Below, one piece after another: positions 9,626-19,007 of a stretch of DNA of 64,000 bases. The notes beneath the pieces were generated by a model. It searched no databases. It was not told where the DNA came from and saw nothing but the letters and a program-made list of their open reading frames with translations. Within the stretch, counting starts at the first letter, position 1. Each line of letters starts with the position of its first letter. Source of the DNA: Gracilinema caldarium DSM 7334 (lineage in GTDB: Bacteria; Spirochaetota; Spirochaetia; Treponematales; Breznakiellaceae); contig NC_015732.1 of assembly GCF_000219725.1 (NCBI RefSeq), positions 2,294,001 through 2,358,000 of the forward strand, read 5' to 3'. Made by a program: the position numbers and the translations under genes.

Positions 9626-10269
9626 TGAACAACCTTCATAATAATTCCAAGTTTTACGAGCCCATCATAGACAAACTGGATTGACATTCCTGACAGGAGC
9701 AAACCCATAATCCGCTCGATAACCGAAACACCGGTTCGTCCCAGGGCTTTTAATATTAATTCTGAAGCTCCCATAGAGAAACCTGTAACAAGAAGTGTAC
9801 ACAATACAGCTACAAAGAGCATGGGGACTATGATATAGAGTGGATACTGAGAGCTTGTGAAAAGCAAGATAGTGGTGATCGCGCCAGGACCTGCGAGCAT
9901 TGGAATAGCAAGAGGGAAAATTGCCACAGAAGTACGTTCATCCTCATCTTCTTCGCTTGGCCTTTCATTATTTGAAACCTTGGATCGATTTGCCTGACCA
10001 AACAACATTTCCAAAGAGACAATAAATAACATAATACCACCAGCGATAAAAAAAGATCCGGGATGTACATTTAAAATAAGGAGTACCCATTTTCCGGCTA
10101 TAATGAAAAGAGTCAAAATAAGAAATGCTGTAATGAGGGCTCGCTTAATAGTCCGCTTTTTTTCTTCTGCCGTGAGCCGAGCCGTAAGACCAATATACAT
10201 GGGAACAATACCAAAGGGATCAACGACAACAAAAATCGTAAAAAGAATTTGAATAAATAGTGTCACCAT
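9622..10269 (-). CDS. MarC family integral membrane protein
   Basis: A 215-residue polytopic membrane protein with about six hydrophobic segments and the MarC/SnatA signature DPFGIVPMYIGLT near residue 17, FFIAGGIMLF in the middle and PLAIPMLAGPGAITT near 117. Members sit in the inner membrane; some have been linked to amino-acid export, but most have no known role. It is the first gene of a two-gene unit with the U32-family gene, which overlaps it by 4 bases. No strong ribosome site precedes the ATG. Confidence 0.9.
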   Translation of the reverse strand: MVTLFIQILFTIFVVVDPFGIVPMYIGLTARLTAEEKKRTIKRALITAFLILTLFIIAGKWVLLILNVHPGSFFIAGGIMLFIVSLEMLFGQANRSKVSNNERPSEEDEDERTSVAIFPLAIPMLAGPGAITTILLFTSSQYPLYIIVPMLFVAVLCTLLVTGFSMGASELILKALGRTGVSVIERIMGLLLSGMSIQFVYDGLVKLGIIMKVVQ

Positions 10270-10354
10270 AGGAGCCAGACTATACCCTATTTCTTTACCT
10301 TGGTACAGACATGGTCCTAGTCTATTGCATGTTTCAGATCTTGCAGAAAAACCT

Positions 10355-10383
10355 TTGCCTTTTTTATTGTATTTATGTAGTAT
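10355..10383 (+). promoter_or_regulatory. Candidate sigma70 promoter of trxA
   Basis: TTGCCT at 10355-10360 and TAGTAT at 10378-10383 are separated by 17 bases, and trxA starts 69 bases downstream. A small hairpin (AAGGGT, TAT, ACCCTT) lies in the resulting leader. This is a visual match only. Confidence 0.45.
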
Positions 10384-10451
10384 ATAGCTAGCGGCCCATA
10401 AGGGTTATACCCTTTACCACGCCTCGAATCATCAATAACAAGGAGCCCCCC

Positions 10452-10775
10452 ATGAGCGCAGAAGTTACCCTGACCTCAGCAAATTTTGATACAGAGGTTA
10501 TGCAGTCAACCACTCCCGTCTTAATAGATTTTTGGGCAGAATGGTGTATGCCCTGTAAAATGTTAGCCCCCCTTATCGACCAGATTGCTTCTCAATATGC
10601 GGGTAAACTTAAGGTTGGCAAAGTTAATGTAGATGAAGACAGTGAATTAGCCAACCGTTTTGGTATCGTTTCCATCCCAACCTTGCTTGTTATGAAGGAT
10701 GGGAATGTGATACGGCAACGGGTAGGGGCTTTACCAAAACATGAACTCGAAAACCTGTTTAAGGATCTTATATAA
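10452..10775 (+). CDS. trxA: Thioredoxin
   Basis: A 107-residue thioredoxin, the usual length, that reduces protein disulfides in the cytoplasm. The active site reads WAEWCMPCK near residues 28-36, with Met in the place of the common Gly of WCGPC. The cis-Pro loop is present as SIPTLLVMKDG near residues 75-85. AAGGAG lies 7 bases before the ATG. It stands alone, with its own promoter candidate upstream and a long hairpin downstream. Confidence 0.95.
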   Translation: MSAEVTLTSANFDTEVMQSTTPVLIDFWAEWCMPCKMLAPLIDQIASQYAGKLKVGKVNVDEDSELANRFGIVSIPTLLVMKDGNVIRQRVGALPKHELENLFKDLI

Positions 10776-10852
10776 TTAGTAACTATCTAAAACAGAATAA
10801 TACAAAGAATAAATTCCTTTTATTTTTATAATTTTTGTAAGCAATTTTCATT

Positions 10853-10884
10853 ATAGGGATATTCAATGTACTGAATATCCCTAT
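10853..10884. terminator. Bidirectional terminator hairpin
   Basis: A perfect 13-bp stem (ATAGGGATATTCA with its complement) closes a 6-base loop between the convergent trxA and the lipoprotein gene ending at 10919. Flanking A/T runs could serve both directions. Confidence 0.7.
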
Positions 10885-10918
10885 TGTTTCAATCTTGAAA
10901 TAGAGTACATCATGAATA

Positions 10919-11992
10919 TTATTTTTTGTTCTTTTTATTTATGATTACAGTTTTCGCAGTCTCTGAATATCGATCTGAACGGTTTGGAAAACCCGGTGTA
11001 GCACCACCCGTTACTGTTACATACCAATCCCGGGCACTGTTGGAATCAACCATCAATTCATCCCGACAAATAGTTCGGGTCGTTGTAGTAGTAGAACTTC
11101 CACAGGAATCTTGAGGTAACAGGGTTCCCGGCTGTCCATCCTTTTTTATCCAGGCTTTCGGACCCGCTAAAAATGTACTGAATTGTATAAGTTCCTGTTT
11201 AAGCCAATCACCACTTGTATACTCACTGAAGAATACCGCATCTAAAATATCATTATCTTGATTAACTAAAGCAATACCATCGGTTTTTCTGAGCCGTTCT
11301 TCATTTCCTTGTATCCAAAGATCCCGGACTTGGGGTGAGGTTTCGGTACCAGCAGATCGGGAAAGATCATCATCCAATTCATCACGACAACCTTCTTCTA
11401 TAGTTCTTAAATGGAGAACTATGTATTCACCCTGGGTGACTTCAACAGGGGGAAACTCATATATAGGTTTTCCCACACCATTAAGGGCGGTAATAACTGA
11501 TAGAGCCCCCAGATTACCAGCAGAACCGATGTATAGTTCGATATACTCTACCTTTGGTTTGCTATATTCGGTACGAACTTCATTAATCCGTAGCGAAGGC
11601 AGCCGATCATTCCGGGCACGGAAGGGAGTCAGCACGCTCAAGGTATTTTTCTTTTCATCAGCCACCAGGAGTTCTGCAACAAAAGGGTACCCTTCAGGTA
11701 ATGGACTCTTTACAGTAACAATAAGTCGCTGCCCCCCTTCGATATGGTCTATTTCAACAGGAGGATCAAAATGAACCGACGAGGCAGTCACAGGGACAGA
11801 AAAATCAAAGGCGATCTGGGTCGATGAAAGAGCCTTAACAGCTAAAAACACCGGCATGGTCGTATCAAAAGAAATAACATTTTCGAGTACCACCTCAGGT
11901 TTGCATGAAATAAGGAATGTAATGCCTGCTATAATAAAGGTTTTTTTAAGATTCCCTTGATGCTGCCAGTACAAGAATTTCATCAATTTCAT
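10919..11992 (-). CDS. Lipoprotein with lamin-tail-like region
   Basis: A 357-residue predicted lipoprotein. The start at 11992 is supported by AAGGAG five bases upstream, and it gives a short basic N-terminus, a hydrophobic segment and the lipobox LISC near residue 30. The region near residue 135 (LRINEVRTEYSKPKVEYIELYI) resembles the start of a lamin-tail beta-sandwich domain (INEV...EYIEL), a module seen in secreted bacterial proteins. The preceding 90 residues look like an Ig-like fold. The C-terminus ends in a lysine/asparagine-rich run. Function is unknown; a surface or periplasmic role is inferred from the signal. Confidence 0.7.
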   Translation of the reverse strand: MKLMKFLYWQHQGNLKKTFIIAGITFLISCKPEVVLENVISFDTTMPVFLAVKALSSTQIAFDFSVPVTASSVHFDPPVEIDHIEGGQRLIVTVKSPLPEGYPFVAELLVADEKKNTLSVLTPFRARNDRLPSLRINEVRTEYSKPKVEYIELYIGSAGNLGALSVITALNGVGKPIYEFPPVEVTQGEYIVLHLRTIEEGCRDELDDDLSRSAGTETSPQVRDLWIQGNEERLRKTDGIALVNQDNDILDAVFFSEYTSGDWLKQELIQFSTFLAGPKAWIKKDGQPGTLLPQDSCGSSTTTTTRTICRDELMVDSNSARDWYVTVTGGATPGFPNRSDRYSETAKTVIINKKNKK

Positions 11993-12096
11993 AGGCTCTC
12001 CTTGCATATGAGTACAAGCAGCACGAAGCAACATGCTTTAATATATCGATGCATCATCTACTTTAAAAACTTAGATTAACCTGCTACTATTAGAGT

Positions 12097-12528
12097 ATGA
12101 GTCTCAGCATTTATACTCTAGACCTTCGTGCGCCTTTTATGTATTCACGAAATGTGATGGATGATCCCTTTATCCAACCGATATATTATGAAGAACAAAT
12201 CGCCTGTTTTTCTCTTGATAAAGAGGCTTGTAAAGCTATAGAACCTGATATAAACCAGTTTCTTGGTCCCATCCTTTTTACAGGTATACAAACGAATGAA
12301 ATTCAAGAAGTAGAACATTGTTCTATTCCAAAGGGGTTGTATCTTTTTGCCCAACTCAGAGAATTCCCAAACAAAGAACTTTTTACTGCCATGGCGTTGG
12401 AAGTACAGAAGGAGGGACTCTGGAGAGGGCTGAGCATGGAACCAATTGTCTTTATGCGAGTTCTTAAAGAAGATGATGGGCTAGTAACCCAGGTATTTCG
12501 TCCTATAAGTTCCAATACACATAAGTAG
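12097..12528 (+). CDS. Hypothetical protein
   Basis: A 143-residue soluble protein with no signal peptide and no family I can name. It is rich in aromatic and acidic residues; the pattern PKGLYLFAQLREFPNKELFTAMALEVQKEG in the second half suggests an alternating strand-helix domain. It precedes the lipoate-ligase-like gene by 13 bases on the same strand, so the two are likely co-transcribed. That is the only clue to its role. Confidence 0.6.
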   Translation: MSLSIYTLDLRAPFMYSRNVMDDPFIQPIYYEEQIACFSLDKEACKAIEPDINQFLGPILFTGIQTNEIQEVEHCSIPKGLYLFAQLREFPNKELFTAMALEVQKEGLWRGLSMEPIVFMRVLKEDDGLVTQVFRPISSNTHK

Positions 12529-12541
12529 CAATTTCAGCTCG

Positions 12542-13282
12542 ATGGAATCCAGTATACAGCGAAAGAGAGTTATTTTTTCTCTTTCTAATAACATTTATGA
12601 AAATCTTGCTCTTGAAAATTACCTCTTTGAGCATCTTGATCCTCAAGAAGCATTATTATTTCTCTGGCGTAATACCTATACAGTAGTAATAGGTAGATTT
12701 CAGGACCCTGAGATCGAATGTAATCTCAAGGCACTTCAAGTTGATGGAATCCCCCTTGCTCGAAGACAAAGCGGTGGTGGTACTGTCTGGCATGACCTAG
12801 GGAACCTTTGTTTTACCTTTATGAGTTCAAAGAAATTCTTTAACAGAGACAATAATCTTATCTTGATTCAACGGGCTTTACAGAACTTAGGATTTCCTGT
12901 AGAAATTAATAATCGGCACGACATTCTTTTGCATGGAAAAAAGATTTCTGGTTCTGCCTTTCGAGAAAAAGCGGATCGATCTTTTCATCATGGGACAATA
13001 CTGGTCACCGCTGAGCTTGATAAACTTCATTATTACCTAAAACCAGAACTTGAAAAACCTCAGAGCCGCCATACCCGTTCAGTATCTTCACCGGTAAGCC
13101 AACTTTCCGCTTGGCAAAAGGACATTTGCATCTCAGATGTTGAAACTATGCTAAAGGATAGTTTTTCACCAAAACCCGCCGAAACCATCTCGATAGAGGC
13201 GGTACTACATGACCCACTTTATTTTAACTATTTATATCAAATGCAAAGCCGGGACTGGATCTATGGTCCCGGTGCAACTTAA
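12542..13282 (+). CDS. Lipoate--protein ligase A family protein
   Basis: A 246-residue protein of the biotin/lipoate ligase fold. The catalytic-domain landmarks are LFLWRNTYTVVIGRFQDPEIECN near residue 38, RRQSGGGTVWHDLGNLCFTF near 77 and NDILLHGKKISGSAFR near 130, with HHGTILV near 150. The Lys in GKKISGSA is the expected active-site residue. LplA enzymes activate lipoate (or octanoate transferases move octanoate) onto dehydrogenase E2 and GcvH proteins. The protein lacks the longer C-terminal accessory domain of E. coli LplA, so another subunit may be needed or it may be an octanoyltransferase. Its stop overlaps the convergent DUF2259 gene by 4 bases. Confidence 0.85.
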   Translation: MESSIQRKRVIFSLSNNIYENLALENYLFEHLDPQEALLFLWRNTYTVVIGRFQDPEIECNLKALQVDGIPLARRQSGGGTVWHDLGNLCFTFMSSKKFFNRDNNLILIQRALQNLGFPVEINNRHDILLHGKKISGSAFREKADRSFHHGTILVTAELDKLHYYLKPELEKPQSRHTRSVSSPVSQLSAWQKDICISDVETMLKDSFSPKPAETISIEAVLHDPLYFNYLYQMQSRDWIYGPGAT

Positions 13283-13986
13283 AGCCGAAGAGCTTCTACC
13301 ATATAGCGAATATCAGAGCCGGAAATTGCCTTTTTCGTCATCTCAATTACGAAAATCATGGAACCATCTTTGGGAGCAATCATAACCCTGCAGATACGGT
13401 AGGATTGTACAGCAGGACGTTTCAGTTGGGGAGTTCCTACTACGTATTTTTTTTTGCTTCCATCATTTTTAGTACATTCCAGATTGATGAAAAATGAAGA
13501 TTGGATATTATCACCTGATCCTTCTACAAGGCTTACAATATTGGCTACATAGGAATCTCCTGTTTCAAAGTCACGAAATTCAATCGAGGTATTGTTGCTG
13601 CTGGATCCAGCCTTCGAGTCCATTGAAAGATAGAGGGGACGACTTTGCCTCAGGAAATCTATACCATATTTACTAAAAAGAGAGCCATTACTTGAAAGCA
13701 AAGAGTACAGAGCTCCACTTCCATCTTGTCCTTGTATAATTGGTGCTGAATGGACATAGGACAAACGACCACCACTAACGAAATTGTTCTTAGGAACATC
13801 CACCACAAAGATATCTGCCCAAGGTTTTAAGGTACCCGATTCTATTCCATACTGACCGAAAGCATAATATCTGCCATCCATGGAAAAGCCTAAATCCATA
13901 AAGGTTGCCACATCTCCAGCCCAGAGCGTACAAGCAAGACTGAGTCCCAAACCAATAGCAACTATAGTAAATCTTTGTTTATACAT
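13279..13986 (-). CDS. DUF2259 family secreted protein
   Basis: A 235-residue exported protein. A signal peptide is clear (MYKQR, hydrophobic core, cleavage near CTLWAG) and AAGGAG lies six bases before the ATG. The mature N-terminus, with FMDLGFSMDGRYYAFGQYG, matches my memory of the DUF2259 family of predicted secreted proteins common in spirochaetes. The pattern of a WD-like strand followed by FVVDVP suggests a small beta-rich protein. Function is unknown. Confidence 0.7.
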   Translation of the reverse strand: MYKQRFTIVAIGLGLSLACTLWAGDVATFMDLGFSMDGRYYAFGQYGIESGTLKPWADIFVVDVPKNNFVSGGRLSYVHSAPIIQGQDGSGALYSLLSSNGSLFSKYGIDFLRQSRPLYLSMDSKAGSSSNNTSIEFRDFETGDSYVANIVSLVEGSGDNIQSSFFINLECTKNDGSKKKYVVGTPQLKRPAVQSYRICRVMIAPKDGSMIFVIEMTKKAISGSDIRYMVEALRL

Positions 13987-14063
13987 CTGATGCTCCTTAT
14001 GTTTTTTATCGGCATCTATTTTATGGTCTTGAGTATAGCCTTATAGTAAGCTATGGTTATTAT

Positions 14064-14897
14064 ATGACATTATCTGGTAGAAATCGTCTGCTTCTCTTAG
14101 GGATCTTTTGGGCTTCTCTCATGCTTGTAGTATCTGTTCTTTTTGTAATTCAAACCTTTTCTATTTTTCCACAGATTGGAAAACAAGCTATGGGCCGTTC
14201 CTTTGGCTTTACGCATATTCTCATTGAACCTTTTACTTCAATAAATAGGTTTACCCCCTTGTTTTCAATACTTTTTTGTATGATCTATAGTCTTTCAGGA
14301 ATTATTATTATATATGTTCTTTTTGAAAAAACCCATGCGCCAGAAATTTTATTTTTTGCCAATTTTATATTATCTCTTTCTTTCGAAATAAGCCGTATGG
14401 CAATCCCATTAATTAGTTATTATAACACGTCATTAACCTATTCCATTTTTGCTGGCAAGATACTGTTATTTAGTCGCTTTTTTGGTCTTTTTTCTTTATT
14501 TCTAGCAAGTAATTATGCTGCGGGTCTTGAAATGCAACGCTATGGCATACTACTTCTCTTAAATGCTGCAATTTGTTTGGCGCTAGCCTCTGGAGTACCT
14601 ATAGACAGCATGAATTGGGATTCGGCTCTCACACCCCGTTTTGGTTTTGCGGAAATGTTCTTCTTTATCGAAGCAACAATCTTAAGCATTACGATCCTTA
14701 GTTTTTTCATATCAATCAAAAATAAAAGTAGTAAAGATTATTTATTTGTTAGTATTGGTATTTTATTTGTTTTAGTGGGAAGAGATTTCATCCTTCATGC
14801 AGACTCCTATATCGAACTGATGATAGGTGCACCAGCACTCGGATTAGGGACATGGATGTATTGTAAACATCTGCATCAATACTATTTATGGTTGTAA
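14064..14897 (+). CDS. Multi-pass membrane protein of unknown function
   Basis: A 277-residue protein with about seven to eight hydrophobic helices spread over its length, a short basic N-terminus (MTLSGRNR) and small loops. The order of helices resembles seven-helix sensor modules, but I see no attached signalling domain and cannot name a family. Its 3' end overlaps the convergent kinase-like gene by 12 bases. The ribosome site is weak. Confidence 0.65.
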   Translation: MTLSGRNRLLLLGIFWASLMLVVSVLFVIQTFSIFPQIGKQAMGRSFGFTHILIEPFTSINRFTPLFSILFCMIYSLSGIIIIYVLFEKTHAPEILFFANFILSLSFEISRMAIPLISYYNTSLTYSIFAGKILLFSRFFGLFSLFLASNYAAGLEMQRYGILLLLNAAICLALASGVPIDSMNWDSALTPRFGFAEMFFFIEATILSITILSFFISIKNKSSKDYLFVSIGILFVLVGRDFILHADSYIELMIGAPALGLGTWMYCKHLHQYYLWL

Positions 14898-15479
14898 GAA
14901 CCAAACGATAAACCCCACACCGATGGGCATTATAATATTGTCAAAGTCTTTAAGAGGGAATATTTCAATGAGTGTTGCAGCAATTGCTGTAAAAAAAGAC
15001 AGAGAAATAGATTTTGAAATCCTATAGGTTATTAAAAACACCGCAAAAAAACAGGCAAGAGATCCTTCTATACTTTTACCCATTAAAATGAGTGGCCTTA
15101 TTTTCCCAAAAACCTTACCGATAAGACTGGCTAAACCATCACCAAAGGCTAATGCATAAATTGCTATAGATGAAGCCGGTGCTGGATATAACAACAATGC
15201 AAGCATTGCCCCTATACCAAGCGTTACAGGACCTAAAACGAAGCGCCCCTGGTCACGTTTTCGTGCTGCCATGAATGTTACTTGAGAAATAAAAGGAACT
15301 ACAACACCGGATAAACGTAATGTTTCTGCATAAGAATACAGAATCACACCAAGCACTAGTAGTACAAGAGTTCCCGTAGTACTGATTATAGCAAGACTAG
15401 GAACTATCGCAATTAAAAAGTGTATAGATTTTCTAAATATTTCTGTTTTAATCTCATCTACAGTGTTTGCAAGTATCAT
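14886..15479 (-). CDS. Diacylglycerol/polyprenol kinase family protein
   Basis: A 197-residue inner-membrane protein with about six helices. It shows the features of the dolichol-kinase/SEC59-like group: EIFRKSIHFLIAIVP at the N-terminus, a central RKRDQGRFVLGPVTLGIGA loop and the motif ALAFGDGLASLIGK near residue 128. It also has GKSIEGSLACF and the ending KDFDNIIMPIGVG. Family members phosphorylate prenyl or lipid alcohols, often with CTP. The exact substrate cannot be read from the sequence. Confidence 0.8.
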   Translation of the reverse strand: MILANTVDEIKTEIFRKSIHFLIAIVPSLAIISTTGTLVLLVLGVILYSYAETLRLSGVVVPFISQVTFMAARKRDQGRFVLGPVTLGIGAMLALLLYPAPASSIAIYALAFGDGLASLIGKVFGKIRPLILMGKSIEGSLACFFAVFLITYRISKSISLSFFTAIAATLIEIFPLKDFDNIIMPIGVGFIVWFLQP

Positions 15480-15691
15480 ATTAAAACATATCCTTTTACA
15501 ACAAACTTATTTAAAGCATGCAATTTTCATGCCAATTTCATAAAAACTATAAATACAGATCACATCTCTTTTTACCATATATACATATATAATATATGCT
15601 AAAAACTTCAACAAGTATAATAACCATAAAGTCTACTTTTGTAGACACGAGATATTCAAATTTAACTATATTTTTGAACTACTGAATTACC
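15480..15691. other. AT-rich intergenic region without a gene
   Basis: I see no coding potential. The only structure is a perfect 6-bp hairpin with a TTTT loop at 15631-15646 (GTCTAC / GTAGAC). The region carries the upstream signals of the minus-strand kinase gene and leads into the tRNA-Val promoter. Confidence 0.5.
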
Positions 15692-15721
15692 TTGACAGAT
15701 AGACCTCTCTGGTGCTAGTAT
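15692..15721 (+). promoter_or_regulatory. Promoter of the tRNA-Val unit
   Basis: TTGACA at 15692-15697 and TAGTAT at 15716-15721 are separated by 18 bases, facing the tRNA. The transcript would carry a leader of roughly 80 bases before the tRNA at 15811. Confidence 0.6.
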
Positions 15722-15810
15722 CTGTTCCACAGATAAGAAAGTCCTCTAATAGGGTTTTAAACCAGAAGGAAAGTGTCATGCTGGCGATACTCTAAAAGGG
15801 GCAATCGTTA

Positions 15811-15882
15811 GGGCGATTAACTCAGCGGGAGAGTGCTACCTTCACACGGTAGAAGTCATTGGTTCAAATCCAATATCGCCCA
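15811..15882 (+). tRNA. tRNA-Val (anticodon CAC)
   Basis: The cloverleaf is complete: a 7-bp acceptor stem GGGCGAT/ATCGCCC, a D arm, anticodon stem CTACC/GGTAG around loop TTCACAC (anticodon CAC, codon GUG), and T stem ATTGG/CCAAT around TTCAAAT. The discriminator base is A. The 3' CCA is not encoded and must be added. Confidence 0.93.
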
Positions 15883-15929
15883 ATTAATTGTTTTACGCTT
15901 CTGCTTTAACTCAGCTTATTTTCATCTTA

Positions 15930-18900
15930 TCATTTTTCAAGTAACTCCTCCCATAAAGATGGCTCAAGGACGTCCTTATCTATAGGACTGTATATTTGCC
16001 TTTCATAGTTTTTAATCGGATACAAACTATTTCGAGTATTTAGAAACGCAAGGTTCTTAGATCCTGAACGAACCATACGTTTTGGATCCCTTGTAATGAG
16101 GTCCCACGCTCTTGAGGATTCGGCATACAGAGCAAGGGCTTGGGAACGAAGTTTATTATCACCTGTGACCTCTGCTAGGCTTTCTAAGGTAACAGCTAGA
16201 TTGTTCCGGGCCATCATAAGGCGTTCCACTAATTCCATATGGTCAGGCCTATCATTTGGAACCAACATTGGGAATCGGGATCGTTCTGTTTCAAGAATAT
16301 CAAGAAGACGATTGTAATATCCCTGAGCCGCATGATAATCGCCCCGCATATATGTTGCATTACCAAGGGCCAACAATAAACGACGATTCAGAGGAAATTC
16401 GAGGGATGTAATAAAAAATTTTTCTAAGGCCTCAGCCCAGTTTTTATTAGTATAATGTATGACACCAATACGATATTGGACTTCTGCAGGGGCCCACCCA
16501 TTTTCAAGGGATGACATATAGTGCTGTAAAGCACTTTCATAATTTCCAGCACTAAAATATTCTATATCTGCAAGATCAGCATACAGTCTACCAAATTCGG
16601 ATGAACGTGCCAATATTCGACGTTGCACAGCATCCTCATAAACTTTCAATCCAGCAACCAATTGAGCCTGAGCGGTTATAAATTCCCGATTATTGCGAAG
16701 TAGTAGAGCATAACGACGATAGGTATCGATATGGTACCCAATTCTGCGTGATGAAAGCTCTGGGGCAGTATCGAAAACTGAAAGAGCCTTTTCAAGCATT
16801 GCCTGTTCATCAACAGGTTTACCAAATTTGGAAAAATACCTTGCAAGATGATAGTATCCTTCCGGAATATTTCTATCAGTTTTAATTGCTCGTTCAAGAA
16901 CCTCTCGTAAACCTTCAATTCTGCTAATATTTTTATCTGGAACCCCTTTAACATCCTGTAATTTTTTATCTAGCAGATATCCCCCCATTTCAGCGAGGGT
17001 TGCTCCACTAATTTTCCGCTTCTTTGACTCCATAAAATAGACTTGCAAAGGTAGTACTTCTGCTAAATTATCAGTACGGATAAAATACTTTAGCATTCGT
17101 TCAAGAACGGGATCTTCCTTTCCATAACGTTCCATATAACGGGCAAAGGCTTTTCTTGCCTCTTCATAACGAACTGGTTCCATATCTCCCCAAGCAAGGT
17201 TAACATCCCCTAAGGCAAGTAAACCATCCTTATCGTCAATAGCATAATCAAGTATATGGTTTCTCAAAATTCTATCTGCTTTAACATAGTTATTCAGATA
17301 TGTTGCTTCAAAGTGTGCAAATTCCAGAGCGCCCTTTTTATCCCGGGGATAATAACGTAAAAGTTCTTCGTATTTCTGCTCTGCATAGATGTATTGTCGT
17401 TTATCCCTAAATTTTTGAGCGTACTTAAAAAACCAAGACTTTTTTCGCCATAGATTAAAGGCCTCAAAAAATCGTTCATTGGCGCGTTGGTAATCTCCTG
17501 CATCAATACGTTCAAAACCCTTTTTATAAATTGATTCAGCCTTTAACGGAGTGTAAATAAACTCAAAACTCAAATAAAAAATCGATGCTGTAAGGAGTAC
17601 AATAAAGGTAAATAATTCTAGAATAGGCAACATCCTATGGCGGAAAATATAAGCAAAACTAGCTTGTTCAGCCTCTAGTGCTTCGCCTGTCTTTTTTTCA
17701 AAGCTTTTAGGGATTGGAATACTTCGTCCTAATATCTTACTAGCAAAAGATGCTGTTTCCTTTGCAGAAGAACCACGAATGAGCATTTTTATCAGGGTAC
17801 TAAGCTGTTCAGGCAGTATTGCCTGCTCAGCGATCAACTCCTCACAAGCAATTCTAAGATTAAGAGGATACGACGTGAGAGTTTGTTCAAGCTTTTTAAA
17901 ATCTTCTTCAGAGAGGGTTATTTCTTCTACAATGGGGATTGGAATATTCCCTTTTTTACCTGAAGCCTCAGAAGCTTTTTCTATCGAGGCAGGCTCTTTA
18001 GTCTGCATAAAGAGCTCATCAATACCTGATAAAGAAAAATCCTCTACACCAGAAAGCCCTCCTTGAGATACATCAAGTTTATTAGTGATATCTTCATTGT
18101 CATTATGGATTTCTTGAAACGATTCAGATCCAAGAGAAAATTCATCATATTCACTGACTTCTGATCCCCCAAGAGAACCAAGATCCCCAAAAGTACTTGA
18201 TGAAGAAGGAGGTAATGTATCAGGGCTTGTTTCGGGAAAGGATCCTTCAAATTCTGGAATGGAAAAGTCAAATTCCTCTAATTTTGATGAAGTTGTAGGA
18301 TTTTGTGATAGTTCTGTGGTCTCTTGGGTTTCTTCAAAACCAAGTTCTTCTCCTCCTGAGCTTTCTAGATCGAGAATATCTGAAACTTGTTCTGTTGTTC
18401 CTTCATCATCGCCTGCTAATGTTTCCTCAACAACAGATTCTTGAGGTGTATGTATCAATTTAGAATCCTGCTCTGAACGGCTTTCTTCAATTTCTTCAGA
18501 AAAACCTTGCAATAAATCATCAGGAACCGAAAAGTCCATATTCTCTGGTACATCCACATGCTCAGTTTGATCAGAAAGAGTTTGCGGCAAACCAGTATCC
18601 AATACAGATTCGTCTTCTGTATTCTTCGGCTCCGTGAGGGCTTCTTCGCTGATAGAATCCAGGAAACTACCGAAGTCAAAATCTTCTTCGGTGGTCGAAG
18701 AAGTAGTAGATGGTTTTTCAAGATCATCTAAAGAAAAATCAACTTCATCAACCTGGTTGGATGGACTAAGTGAAGCCATCGAAGCAACTTCAGATGAAAC
18801 TTCAGAAGGGGCATCTTCGCTTGTACTTAGTTCAATTGGGATCGGTTCCGTATCAGGCAGAGGAAGATCATCATAGCCTTCCCCTGATTCTTGGAGGACA

Positions 18901-18965
18901 AAAGGCTCTCGACCTATGTTCTTTAATGAGGCTTTAAATTCCTGTAAATCCTGCAAAGAGGGCAT
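15930..18965 (-). CDS. Membrane-anchored TPR protein, flagellar-collar-like candidate
   Basis: A protein of about 1011 residues in three parts. Residues 1-340 are acidic, Ser/Glu-rich and apparently disordered. Next comes a small helical domain (LSEEDFKKLEQTLTSYPLN) and a single membrane span near residues 442-470. The last 540 residues are tetratricopeptide-like helical pairs (for example ALQHYMSSLENGW, AEVQYRIGVIHYTNKNWAEAL). The cytoplasmic tail-TM-periplasmic TPR plan recalls the spirochaete periplasmic flagellar collar protein FlcA (Borrelia BB0326); this is an inference from architecture, not from alignment. ATG 18965 (MPSLQDLQEF) is preferred over ATG 19007, because the latter abuts the divergent gene's start; neither has a good ribosome site. 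Confidence 0.7.
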   Translation of the reverse strand: MPSLQDLQEFKASLKNIGREPFVLQESGEGYDDLPLPDTEPIPIELSTSEDAPSEVSSEVASMASLSPSNQVDEVDFSLDDLEKPSTTSSTTEEDFDFGSFLDSISEEALTEPKNTEDESVLDTGLPQTLSDQTEHVDVPENMDFSVPDDLLQGFSEEIEESRSEQDSKLIHTPQESVVEETLAGDDEGTTEQVSDILDLESSGGEELGFEETQETTELSQNPTTSSKLEEFDFSIPEFEGSFPETSPDTLPPSSSSTFGDLGSLGGSEVSEYDEFSLGSESFQEIHNDNEDITNKLDVSQGGLSGVEDFSLSGIDELFMQTKEPASIEKASEASGKKGNIPIPIVEEITLSEEDFKKLEQTLTSYPLNLRIACEELIAEQAILPEQLSTLIKMLIRGSSAKETASFASKILGRSIPIPKSFEKKTGEALEAEQASFAYIFRHRMLPILELFTFIVLLTASIFYLSFEFIYTPLKAESIYKKGFERIDAGDYQRANERFFEAFNLWRKKSWFFKYAQKFRDKRQYIYAEQKYEELLRYYPRDKKGALEFAHFEATYLNNYVKADRILRNHILDYAIDDKDGLLALGDVNLAWGDMEPVRYEEARKAFARYMERYGKEDPVLERMLKYFIRTDNLAEVLPLQVYFMESKKRKISGATLAEMGGYLLDKKLQDVKGVPDKNISRIEGLREVLERAIKTDRNIPEGYYHLARYFSKFGKPVDEQAMLEKALSVFDTAPELSSRRIGYHIDTYRRYALLLRNNREFITAQAQLVAGLKVYEDAVQRRILARSSEFGRLYADLADIEYFSAGNYESALQHYMSSLENGWAPAEVQYRIGVIHYTNKNWAEALEKFFITSLEFPLNRRLLLALGNATYMRGDYHAAQGYYNRLLDILETERSRFPMLVPNDRPDHMELVERLMMARNNLAVTLESLAEVTGDNKLRSQALALYAESSRAWDLITRDPKRMVRSGSKNLAFLNTRNSLYPIKNYERQIYSPIDKDVLEPSLWEELLEK

Positions 18966-19007
18966 ACTCAAGATATTGAAGCATTGTCCGATAATTGTAA
19001 AGAACAT

